From contig CAADRB010000005.1 in assembly GCA_900708905.1 (NCBI GenBank), forward strand, positions 4,178,387-4,242,386: a DNA stretch of 64,000 nucleotides, written 5' to 3'. Under the pieces are notes generated by a model. It was not told the DNA's origin and searched no databases. It worked only from the letters and a program-made list of their open reading frames with translations. Every line of letters starts with the position of its first letter. Position 1 is the stretch's first letter. Origin of the DNA: Hymenolepis diminuta. Its lineage: Eukaryota; Platyhelminthes; Cestoda; Cyclophyllidea; Hymenolepididae. Position numbers and translations under genes: made by a program. Positions 1 to 12,600 of the stretch are shown here, one piece after another.

Positions 1-465
1 ATGGGAAAAGAGTTCGAAATGTAGTGTTCAGTCTACTTAACTTTAGATAAATAAACTTTAAAGTTTTATTGTGCTGATCAGGAAAATTTTGTTTAAAAAT
101 GTGTAAAGATTGTACCGATTGTCGCAGTGGCCATCACTATAAGAGTTCGACGAAATGTGCAACTGTTAATTCACATGTTAACAAAGAAAAGTTGAAGGTT
201 CATCTTGATGGCTTATTCTTGTATCAATATATTTCTCAAGTTGTTTTAAAAATAATGCTAATAACGTATTGTTTGCCGCTTAAATTAAAAAATATATATT
301 AGATTTTCCGTTCTTCTTAATTTTTGAATTTCGCCGAACCGATTATCCCTTCATTTAAACTCGAATTTTAGTAATACTTGTACTATCTTTACTAATTTAG
401 TAATAATTTAGTAATTGTGTGTTCCATGATAGTTTAATTAATCATATTTCATTTTTTTGTCGCAG
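1..465. other. Intron sequence at window start
   Basis: This precedes the first recognisable receptor exon and should be intron. A small ORF at 99-302 begins with four cysteines (CKDCTDCRSG) that faintly recall a cysteine-rich domain. It does not align with the missing part of the receptor domain and has no matching donor phase, so I do not call an exon. Confidence 0.5.
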
Positions 466-622
466 ATTTGGCTCTGTACGAAAGTATAGCAAGAAGCAGC
501 AGTGCTGTTGGACTTGTGAAGAATGCCAGCCAAATGCAATCATTGTAAATCTTACACATTGCCAAATGTGTGAAGAACAGTACTGGCCGTCGCCCGATAG
601 AAAGAAATGTGAAAAACTTGAA
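466..622 (+). CDS. mGluR exon: end of cysteine-rich domain
   Basis: The acceptor is ttttttgtcgcag and the donor is gaa|gtgagt. The first base completes a codon from an upstream exon outside the window; 52 codons follow. The exon encodes [20 protein letters not shown] and later [21 protein letters not shown], which is the second half of the nine-cysteine domain linking the ligand-binding domain to the membrane. It ends on a codon boundary and joins the next exon as [14 protein letters not shown], the same join as in other mGluRs. Confidence 0.92.
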
Positions 623-3600
623 GTGAGTTTATTGAGCTTAAACTGCATCATCAAGTTTTGAAATCGCTGCCTGTTTAGTCTATTTTCCATATTACAGCAT
701 GCTGGTAATATGCTCTACCTTGTTAAAATGGAGTGACTGTCAATTATTACTATTGTCCTAGAAAAAAGCGGCCAATTTTAACATTTCCATCATGGCGAGT
801 CATCTAAGTTTAAGAAGTGATAAAGAGAGAATTCACAATTTATCAGATTGTCAATTTTTAGCTAAGGAGTTGATTTTAGGAGTTCATCCATCATTGTTTG
901 AATTTTGAGTTTCGAACTAGGCTTATAATCGTATTCAATTCTTTATAACACATCATCTTCCCAAGCCCATTAAGAGAATTGTTATATTAACGTATCATAT
1001 TATTGCTGAGTATATAGGCTAGCAACAGTATTAGAGCAGAACACCAAGAGCTAATTAGACTAAAATGTATTGAAAGAACCAGGATGGAGGGTTCAAGAGG
1101 GTAAGAGAGAGCTGAGGAATAGAGGAGATGAGAGGGCAGCGGAAGAACCGGTAACTGACAAACGTGTCTGTGCATGTATGTACAAAAAGGCATCATATAG
1201 TTTTGTTTGAAGAATAGTATGAACAGGTGGATGGAACAGGTCCGGAGATGACAGCGGGAAATTGAACCCTAGCAAACGCTCATTCAAGAACCATTTAATT
1301 AGCTTGGTCCGAGAATTAGGATGACCCTCTCGAGGACACACGACGGTTATCCACAGGAGACTTGAGGTTGAAGTAGGGTCAAGCCGTCCAAGTACCACTG
1401 TGAGGTCAAGATAATTAGGTCTCTACGATCAGTGATGACATTTATAAATATTTTGGAAATGGTTATTTATACAAATAGTATACAATAAACGAATCGGACA
1501 AGCAGATTCATAGTTATAGCGGGAAGGAAATTGTTTTGGGTGGAGGGTAGGGAAATTTAACTCAATGGATTCGAGAGAAGTAATTCTTCTCCTCTCAGTC
1601 TGAAAAATATATGCTGCTGCCTTTTCAAATGACCTTTTGAAGCGCTTGCACTGAATCCGATGTCAATGTAAAGGATATAATTCCGATAGGCGGCGTTACA
1701 ACCACTCTTGTCTTTAATAAGACTTAAACAATCAGAATTTAATTGCTGGAATTCCATGTCGAGCATTATGCTCCAAAAACAGTGATTGCTTTCCTATCGA
1801 CTAATATTCACTAACTGATGGGAGATTTCCACTTAAACTTTCCCGCTCGAATTTACTTAAGGTCAGGATTTAGACTAAGAGTTTTATTATTCATGATAAT
1901 ACTAAAACGTGAAAATTTTACATTTGGGATATCGACTTAAAATTGTAAAATTGTCCTGTATAGGATGGAACGTTTGGGAGAAGAAGGAGGGGAGGGTTGA
2001 ATAAAAGTACATAAAGAAGGCATAAGATGAGAATTTCTCTTTTTTGGATTCTGAAAGTATAATAACGTGAGGGTCACATCGATCGAATAGGTAGCATAAA
2101 TGGAAGGATTCAAGTCACTCATGTCGCCAGATCAGTTCGGAGGTGGCGGGCAAGCCACCCCAGTTTATTAACTAGTAAATTAGGTTTGTGTACAAAACAT
2201 CTCTTTGTTAGACGTCAGTTATGTCTCGTCGTCGGTGTCTCAGCGTGATGATCGACATCTGTTTGTGCAAACACACAAACACACAGCGGGACCGCCTGTA
2301 GACACTGTAGTGGAGATCTTATCGTCAGTCAATCACTTCTAATAGCCAGTTGTTGATAGATATCTGCTGGCTATAACAGAAAGCATTGAGTTATCTACCT
2401 TCTTTCATAATATCGAAATGTTTCTAGACCCAATTTTTTAAACTTAATCGCTGAGTATTTGGATAAGTTCATGTCCACGATCTTCAAAGTCTGCTGTCAA
2501 GGCCATCTTACTGTATGCATGGTCTTGTCAATTTGATTCGTTTGAATTTTCCTTCAACGATATCAGAATTCACAAACATAGCAAACTGAGATGCTTTTTT
2601 CCTCCAATAAAAGCGATTCAGTTATACACAGCACTACTCAACAGGAATGGTAATCTTATATCAGGCTGAAAATCAAAGGGCTTTCCATCCAATGCAATTA
2701 AAGATTATCTGAAAACAAGATCTGGCCAATAGTTTATACATATTTTATTTGAATTTTATCTATCCAAAATGGTGATGTGGGTATATTTTTTGCACCAATG
2801 AAGGGGAAAAACATATCAAATTTATTTCTGAGGGGAGATAAATCAGTGAGGCGTAGTTTTCATCATCCTCAGTCGGGCAAAATCTCCACAATGCCCAATC
2901 ACATCTATTATTCATTTCCACCGTCTAGTCGTAAGAATTTGTGAAAAATTCGAACGCAAAATTGTATTTTTTTAGAAAAATTATTACCACCGTTAACGAA
3001 TTTAACGTGGATTTTGAAATTGATTGTTAGAATTTGTCAAATGAATTAAATTGTGAAATAGCTTTTGAAATTCAAAGTGTAATAGTTCTAAAATAAAATT
3101 TCCGCCTTCTTGGTTTAATGAATGAAATGATTAACTCCGTTAATTACGTTTTGATAGTGTTTTTAATTCCTGTCAAGGCGGAAATATAACTTTAATGAGA
3201 GGAAAATATTTAATGAGATACTTCCAGTTGAAAACATAATATTTTATTATTTGCGTCTGATGTATTTCCCATAAAGCCTTATTTTTTTATTATTGACCTA
3301 TCTGTATGTTTCAAGGTCATTATTAAAGTTCACTTAGTGCCAGATTGGCTTGCGTATTCTTCCTCACCATCTATATCGGGAAACTGGGTTAGTGGGCCTA
3401 TAGATCGTAAAAGGCGACGACGCAAAGTTAAAAGTATTCTGAATTTGAATACTGAACCTAAAAATGATCTTGAATGTGGAGGAACTCTAACTTGTCCTGA
3501 TGAAACAGCACCAACAGAATGAATTAATTCTAAAGAATTAGGAGGAAAATTATGATTTCATGCAACAGAAACAGCAAGAACTTCTGGTGATGCTGGTAGA

Positions 3601-6600
3601 GAAGTTCTCCAAAATTTTTAACTAGAAAACTCTGGGATTTCCTCTTTTCAACCTTCTTCAGATTTCCAGCTTCAACATATATGCGAGTTTTACGATGATC
3701 TAGAAGCAGATCGAATTTCAATTAACTGGTTTGGAAAATGTATTTATGTTTTCCGAAGCATCCATACCCATCTGCCATATGAAGGGAAAGTCGGTCTCCT
3801 GATAGTGAGATTGGAACTGCTGAATCTGAAAGGCTCGCAGGTTTAATCCTTCCAAGGACAATATCAGATCTTACCTTCAACGAAATTTTTCTGATTCTAT
3901 TTAGGTCGTTCAGTGAATAATCTTCCAACCCCGAAAGTACTTTAAATATCTTACTCTCTTGAAAAGGCATGATGAAGATTGAATGGCCTACGCTTGACGA
4001 GTGGGTACTTGTTTTGAATGTTCGAAAAAAGTTACAAATCATATCAGAGAATCTTCATAATAAGTGCATGAATTCTGACCCCAAATGTAGCAGCAGTTAT
4101 CTGGTGAGCAAAACTATGTGGACCGAATTGAAAGAATTTCTAGTAAAACTGTACCCTTGGATGTTTCCTCTCTTCGTGAAGCTACAACCGAAAGCCGGCC
4201 CTGTAATGATTTGCATTTTGGCTGATTTTGTTCTTTTAATTTATGCAAATTGCGCAGCAAATGAGGGCATAAGAAAGCAAAATGCTAAAGGTCAGTAAGC
4301 TGAGAGAACTAAAAGTCGACTCGAAGAATGACATGAAGCTGAATGAAGAGAGTCCTCAAGAGTCCGAAGAAGAGAATCTTTCTGTAGGTGCATAAATGAA
4401 ATTAGATTTGAAAATGAACTGTGTTAAGCAATCAAAGAATGGATATACTCATTTGAAAGCAAGAATGAAGGCTTTGTGCTGATCCAGATCGAAAACCCTG
4501 AATAAAGAAATATGAAATAATGAAGAGTGAAGAAATAGGAGAGAGAGAAAGAGAAAGAGCAATGACAGAAACATTTTCGTTCTGATATTTCGAATGATTG
4601 AAAATTGAGTGTTTGGTGGACAAACTCTAATAGAATTCCTAATGGGAAGAAAAGGCAAACTGAAATTGAATTAATCACACAAACGTACTTTCCAAGAAGG
4701 GCTAGCAAATTGCACCAGCCAAAGGACTTCAGGCGAACCCGAGAGAGAGTTTCTACGAAGGAGGAGAGCTGTCAAGGCAGATATATTATTTTGATGTGAG
4801 AAAAAAATATGGATAAATATTTCTTCTTGATAAAATTTTTTTTGTTTATATTTGCTATATTCGTCATAAAGTTTCACTTTTTATTACTGACCGTTTTGTA
4901 TATTTCAAGGTCAAAATTAAAGTTTCTTTTGTGTCTAACTGACTTGCATGTTCTCCCTCACCATCTCTACCGGGAAGTTGGGGGGATGGGGGCTGTAGAT
5001 CAAGAGAGCTGTCTCTCAACTCACAAAAATTTTTGAAAATTTCATTTCTTTGGTTGGATTGAATTGAGTTGTTTAATTTATTTTACTGTAGTTTTTAATT
5101 TTACCATTCTCATTGCAGCAATAATTTGCAATTTCAGTTATTAATATGTAGACAAATTTCATTAATTGTGATTTCCTTTAATCTGAGAATGTTACCTTCT
5201 AAATTAGGGAAACACGTAGGTACTAAAATTCCGGTTTCTTATGAGTCTCATAAACTATTGGTTCTAAAATGGGGTAATAACAGTTATTAATTTTTATTAC
5301 CTAATTTTAATTGTGGAAAAGCATTAGAACAAAGGGAAAATTAAAACCATTCAAACAGATCAGATTGAGATTCATTTTATGTCAAATTTTTACTAGATAA
5401 GTACACTTTGCCATCAAAAAATCCATAATTTGTTCCCTGAGCTCTTGAGTGAAATCTTGTCCCTGATGTCTAGAACTTAACGACAGCAGAATAGATCCAA
5501 ACAGTTAACCATTCCGTTGTGATATATTTTCTTCTAATATTAAACTTTTTTATACAGTAAGCACATTTCCACTCACTTCGGTTTTAGTGTGCAATTTTTC
5601 TCTGAATTTACAGAAGGTAATTTGAAATTTGTTTAATCGTATCTCTGATTGAATATTTTTTCCCATTCAAGGTCAAAGTATGTATGTAAATATTTGCAGA
5701 TAATCATTCTTTTATGGAATTTGCTAACAAAGTCTGAATAGTAACAATAGTGAAAAAACACTTAGTAAAGATAACAACTACGTTAGCGACGTTTTCCGGT
5801 TTTTCTTCCAATTGCTCCCACCACTTTCCTCGCTTTTCTTTATATATCGCTGTTTGGATCAGCTGTGCGCTCATTCAGTCACAATCAATGCCCAAACCAG
5901 CGAGGCTTGGAAATCGAATATAGAGACAGAGAGGGAGAGAGAACAATAGTTCATTCAACTATTGACTGTTTGGTTCAAACCAAATGAATTTCCTACCTGC
6001 AAATATTTCCATTAAAAACATATATTAATCTTTTGTATATTATCTAATTACAAGTTTTTCTAACGCATAATTTATCGAATATTCTTTGAAATTAAAGGAG
6101 TATGTACATTGTTGAAGTTTGAGTAAGGGCTAACAGTAACGGTGACGCAGAGCACCAAGAGTTGATTACACCAAGGTGTATTGGACAAACCGCAATAGAG
6201 ACTTCCAAATGGGTAAGAGATAATTGAGGAGGAAAGGGAATTAGAAGGCAGCGCAGGAGAATTTTTTTGACGAGTGAAAGTCGACGCGTCCTTCTCCCAT
6301 CCGTGTGTGTATTGATGAGGACGCGCGTGAGGACATGATTGCATGTGTACTTTGACTAAACGGGACGGCTGTAGGAACAGGTGGGATGGCATGAACAGAA
6401 GGACTGGTTCCGAATATCGCTGAGGTGAAGCTGTGCCTTTGCAACGATCATTCGAGGTACACTTAATTAGCTTATTCCGATTGATAAAATAGACCAGTTG
6501 AGGACACACGATGTTAATCAAAGAAACCCCGGGGGTACAGCAGGGTTAACAATTTCAAACGCCACTATGAGGACGTGATAATTGAATCTCAGTAAATAGT

Positions 6601-9600
6601 GATGACGTAGGATAAAATTTTCGGAGACGTGGAGGAATTCACTCTTCAATACCCTTTACTAGCAATGCCAAGTTTCAAAATAAAACATTTTAAAATAAGT
6701 TCTGGAGCTGCATTTAAATAAAATGAAAAGTAATAATAATATTTCCCATAATCACCAACCGATCAAATAATTAAATTTAATTAATCCTTGGCTGTCAAAC
6801 AATTTTAACCGAAATAAAACCTTCTTTATCAAGAAGGAGTGATCTCGTAGTATGTTCAATGAGGTAATCATAAACTTCGCTTGACCAATTTGTCACAATA
6901 ACCTAACGTTCATATGCAATTGACCAATAGATGATCGTGTAGCGCTTAAATTAGGTCAAACTAGTTTATTTCACCATTTTTAACAAGTTCGCTCCCTCGC
7001 GTACACTTGCGTCAGGTCAACCAGCTCTCCACTTCTAAATATCCATTCCTTCCTTCCCTCCCATCTTATTCTGTAAACATTCATTACACTGTCGGTTCAT
7101 CTCAACTGTCATTTTTTCTGAATTCGGGAAAGGGTTGTTGCAACCTGTTAGCCTTTAAGGACATTGGAATTTAGGGGAATATTTCGAGACCTGTCTCGGT
7201 CAATCTATACAAGCCGCTTGAGCTGGGTTTAGCGCTAGTGTTAGTTGTTTTATCAATCGTATTTATTTTTCATATCAAAATAATAATGAAACTCGCGAAA
7301 GTGAGGAAGTCATTTTAACGCTCTTAAACAGCCTGTAAGTGTACACCTATGATACGATTAGATGCATATAAATTGAATTTTCCTTTAGGAGAATGTTACC
7401 CAGCATATGCACACATGCTGTTATTTGTAAAGCTCGAGCAATGCAGTGTATTTGTATATGTACATCAGATTTTAATCCATCAACTTACAACATGCATTAT
7501 TTATGTCATGGATACAACTTTATATCGTTTTCAACTACCGCTATGCGTAGTTATAAAAATTTGCTTGAAAGCCAATGCATTATCTCTAAAGTAAGAAGCT
7601 ACGAAAGATACTTTCGATATTTCTTAACTAAGGTGTTTAAGTACTACTTGCTTCATTTGTTATATCATCTCACTTTCGTAGGATGTATATTTAATTTTCT
7701 ACCTCGATGCGTTGATGGACGCTTAATTGGAATTAAGTAGCATTCTTAGTTTCTTAAAATAATGTCTGTTTCGATTTCAGCTTCACTATGTAAAGATTGG
7801 AAGCTGGTTTGCAATTGTCCCAATGGTGCTCAATTTCATCGGGATCGGAGCAACAGTAGGTGTTATCGTGACATTAGCCCTCTACTCCGAGACACCAATC
7901 GTTCGAGCGACAGGTCGGGAGTTGACTTACCTCCTCCTTTCCGGTTGTCTGCTCTGCTATTTCTCTTCTTTGATCCTGTTAGTTCCTCCAAACCCAGCTG
8001 CTTGTGCTATTCAACGAGTTGGAATAGGTTTGGGTTTTGCTATTATGTATGCATCCCTTCTGACCAAAACCAACCGGCTTGCAAGAATCTTCGATGCCGC
8101 CAAGCGCACAACTAAACGACCAGCTTTCATCTCACCAAGATCTCAACTCGCTATTGCTGGAGGACTAATAGGCCTTCAGTTTGCTCTTTCTGCAATCTGG
8201 CTCGGATTTGATCCCCCTTCAACTCGCATAGACCCACTTGAAGCTAATTATCTTGTCCTCCGATGTGCTATCAAAGATCAGAGTATGGTGACCTCATTGG
8301 CTTATATCATGCTTCTGATCGTAGTGTGCACAATCTATGCCATCAAGACGCGGTCTATTCCAGAGAACTTTAATGAGTCGAGGTTTATTGGATTCGCTAT
8401 GTACACTACCTGCATTATTTGGCTAGCATTTGTACCCATTTACTTTGCGACAATGAAGAATTTTGAAGTAAGTCAATACATAATCAATATACGATATTGA
8501 TTTCTGAGGACAATTTTTGAATTGAGCTTATTTTATTTTATTAATTTATCTATTTAATAATAATTTAATGATTGATAAGATAAAATTAAAATAATATATT
8601 TATTAAATTTATATTTGATTAATGATTTAGTTAATTAGATTTTTTGTAGTAATATATTCATATGCAATTTCGATTTCAAAGAAATATTTATATATATATT
8701 CTTTTAATTCTGAAAATTTGAAGAAGGATATACAGCAATTGAAAAAAATTTATTTAAATTAACTTTTATCGATTTAGGAGTTTAAGAAATTCAATTTAGA
8801 AAATAAACCTCTCAGATTAATTGTACGAAGGTTTAGACCTATTAGTGAATGTTGAGTTTTCAAACTTGACTAAAATTTTGAGTTTTTCGCTATGCAGCCC
8901 AGAATGGCGGTCTTTCATGTTATTTGAATGCTGAAATAGCCTTCTTTTAACCGAAACTTTAAGTAAAGCCTTAATGTAATTCATATGCTCAAAAGGAGCG
9001 ATTGGAACGGAATTACACAGTTTTCAATATATATTTTTCAGTCTCGAAAACGAGATTTCAACTTGGCTACAGTTGTATTTGTGGCCTCTCTATCCATAGA
9101 AATGCACGCCTTAGGACTTTTGGTTAAGACTTGGTTTGACTAGTCAGCAAGAGCGACAGTTTGATTCACTTAAAATTTCTTGGTGTCGCATTTCACGAAT
9201 CAGTACAAATTTACCCGATTGCAGATGAAGGCGTACACAAAATTAACAAAATTTAAAAGATTGAATACCATCACTGCTTCAGTCTTCCAACTGGTATAAA
9301 ATAGCGAGATTTTTCTCCTAATCTCCAGGATAGGAGAATGTAACCGCCTTAAGTGAGTTAAATATAGTAATTCACCCAATGTGATCTCCAGAAATTTAGT
9401 TTAGAAAAAAAACTACGGTCAGAATCTAGTATTTCTTGTAACCGTGTATGCAGATCATTAGCATATGAAGAAAGCAATATTAATTAGGGGAAATAATAAG
9501 GAGTTAACGTAATATATTTTGATCTGGAATGTTGCATTCACGTTTAGTTATTCAAAGATAACAGATATAGTCGTTCATTGTCTATAAAAAGCACATATTT

Positions 9601-12600
9601 GGTTATTTCATATGATTAACTCTCCCTTCTGATGGCTACATATGTAATATTTCAGACATCAAATAACATTTTTCTTCACAAATTTTCCATTACACATTTT
9701 GACAAATTATGAAATGCATCGTTGGAGTTAAGATAACAACTAACTGTTTGCGGCTAACAAATAACAAGAGAAATGGCAGTCACCAATTCGTAGCTGTTTG
9801 AGTAAGAAGTAGCAACAATTGTGGAGCTGGACACCAAGTTGAGAGTTGAATAGACGAAAAGTGTATTGAAGGAAGCCGCAACAAGTTAGAAAGGAATGAG
9901 AGGGAGAGAGTGGGAGACAGAGAAAGATAGAGAGGAGAGCGTGTTGAGGAAGAGAGGAGATGAGCAGGAAGCGTAGGAGCTGGTACCTGACCAGCGTGTG
10001 TTGTTGAGTTGAAAACAAAGTTTTTTATGAGTCACTTGGGTAAGGACGCACGAGCACATGAGGGAAGATGTGCTTTTTAGCTGAAACGAGGCGGCTATAG
10101 GAAAGGAGAAATCGATGGGTTTGTTTAGACAGGACAGATAGGGATTATGCGTCATAGGGACATAAAGGATGTTACTCTAGCTTCGTGGACGAAAAACCGA
10201 AGTATTGTCATAGGGAACGCGAATAAAAAGTAATTCTGGAAGTGCACAGTGATTCATCCTTCAGCCTCCTCCCAGCCTTGTGGTACGTAAAGGTGACACA
10301 AATTTCTGGCTTCGAATTAATCCGAGTGTAATAGTCCTGTTCAAACCAACGGCCTTACTCTTCAGGAGGCCGTGGGAAGTAGACGAGAAAACCAAAGGAA
10401 TTTGAAGGGAAAAATAGTGAATAATTATTTTTAGACCTTATAAAGATAGAGAAAACGTACATGCCTTCCACTACGAGTAAATGATATTGGTTTTTCTGTT
10501 TCCTTGACTGGAGGATTTGGATGAAACACTGGAGAGGCGTTGTCAGTTACTAGCTTGTCAAGATAAGTAGATATTACGCGATCCATAGGGACAACATGTT
10601 CTTTGTCATTTTGAAGAATAGTGAAAGTCTTTTCACCTCTTTGAAGGACCTTGAAAGGGCCATCATAAGTCGGTTGGATAGGCCTAAGGACAGTGTCGTG
10701 GCGAAGAAAGAAGTGGGAACAAGTTTTTAGGTTAGTGGGAATGACAATGGGGTTGTATTCGAGATTGGATGGGGAGGGCTTGAAGAGTTTGTAAGTCGGA
10801 GCGCAGGCATTCTACGTAATTTACAGGATTTGGTCAAAAAGAATCGTTAGAAGGAAGTAGAAACTGGCCAGGGAGTTTGAGTGGAACTTCAAAAATCATT
10901 TCTCTGGCAGAGCATTTAAGGTTGTCTTTGACTGCTGTTCGAATACCAAGGAGGACCAAAGGAAGGGCTTCTGTTCATCTCTCAGGGGTACAATGGGCGA
11001 TAAGGGCTGCTTTCAGTTTCACCTTTTTTCTGAACTAACTAATCCCCTTGGGACCAGTCGAATTCGCACAACTGCGTATTATCCACAATCTAATGGCTTG
11101 GTTGAACATTTTCATCGGCAACTGAAAGCAGCCCTTACCGCCCATGGTCTGTAGTTATGATAGAAGGTACGCCGAATGTAGCCACCCACCTCTCTACGAA
11201 GGTTTCAGCAGCCAAGTCACGCATAAGAAAGGTGTCTTTCTGTACAGAGAAACGGTCGACACAAGTTAGGAGATAGGAGGAACTATTGGATTGTGTGAGA
11301 GGATCAACAATATCAATATGGACGTGGTCAAATCTGGAATCTGATAGTGGAAATGTTCCGAGTAGGGTTATCAACTTATCGTGCTTATCAACTTTCGAGC
11401 GCTGGCACTCTTGACAAGTTTTAGTCCAGTTTGCAATGTCCTTGCTATAAGATGGCCAGACAAAACGATCGGTACGAATTTTCCCCTTGCCTGTTTGCCG
11501 GCATATGAGAGATTGTGAAGGGATTCGAAAACCTGCCATCAGAAAGCTTTTGGGACAAAAGGTCTTGGGAACCTGTTGAAACGTCACATGTTATCAGACT
11601 GGAAGTTGTGAGCAGTGAAGTATCTTTTAACTGAAGAGAAGTTGGACAATTTCAGAACTCCTAGAGCACGGAGTCGGCCTTTTGAGCCTTAGAGATGGAA
11701 TGAAAATCAACGGCTTTTGTTACTGTTTCGACATCGGTTCGAAAAAGACAATCAGCTACGATATTGCCCGAGTATTACCCGAGTATTGCCGTGTCTAATG
11801 TTATTAGTGAACTTTAGGACGTAATCAAGGTGCCGGGTTTCGCGTGAACAATAGTGATCAGAACTGGCCTGACTGGCACATGTCAACGGCTGATGGTGGG
11901 TGTGGATCGTGAATTGGCAACCTTCCAGGAGATATCGGAAATGTTTCACCGCCTTGTAAACCGCTAAAAGCTCTCTCTCGAAAGTGCTGTAATGTGTCTG
12001 AGTGGGTTTTAATTTGGCGGAGAAAAAGTAAGGGCGGTATTCATCCCCTGCCTTTTATTCCAGTACTGCGCCAACAGCAATCTGTGAAGCGTCTGTGGAT
12101 AGTACTAGGGTCGCTTCCGGTTCTTGATATGGGAGCGTTGAGCAATCAGCTAACAGAGTTTTAACTTCTTCAAAGGCCGTTCCGGCTTCGGGGGGAAAGG
12201 AGAAATTGGCCTTTGTGGGCTTTAGAAGTTCTGTGAACGGAAAAATCACTGCTGCAGAATTGGGAAGAAAACGGCGGCGAAAATTTCGGTTGTGGGAATT
12301 GTTGAATCTCCTTTACTTTTTCGTCATTTGGGCGGAACCCTCTGACAGATAGAGTATGGCCAAGAAAAGATAAGGTACTTTGCCCGATTTCGCATTTGGA
12401 GAGATTTATAATGAGTCCATGGAAATTCAGCCTTTCAAAAATAATATCCAAATTTTTCTAATGTTCCTTTTCATTTTCGCTGGCCACAAAGATGTCATCG
12501 ATATATGCATACAGCACTTCATCAATAAAACGTTGGGAGGTTTGGGCTGCGTTGCGTAAACCGAATGACATTCAAGGAAATTCAAACAGACCAAATGGAG

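Noticed and set aside
99..302. Cysteine-containing ORF as an upstream receptor exon
   Set aside because: The four cysteines do not match the part of the nine-cysteine domain that should precede the first exon, and no donor gives the needed phase.
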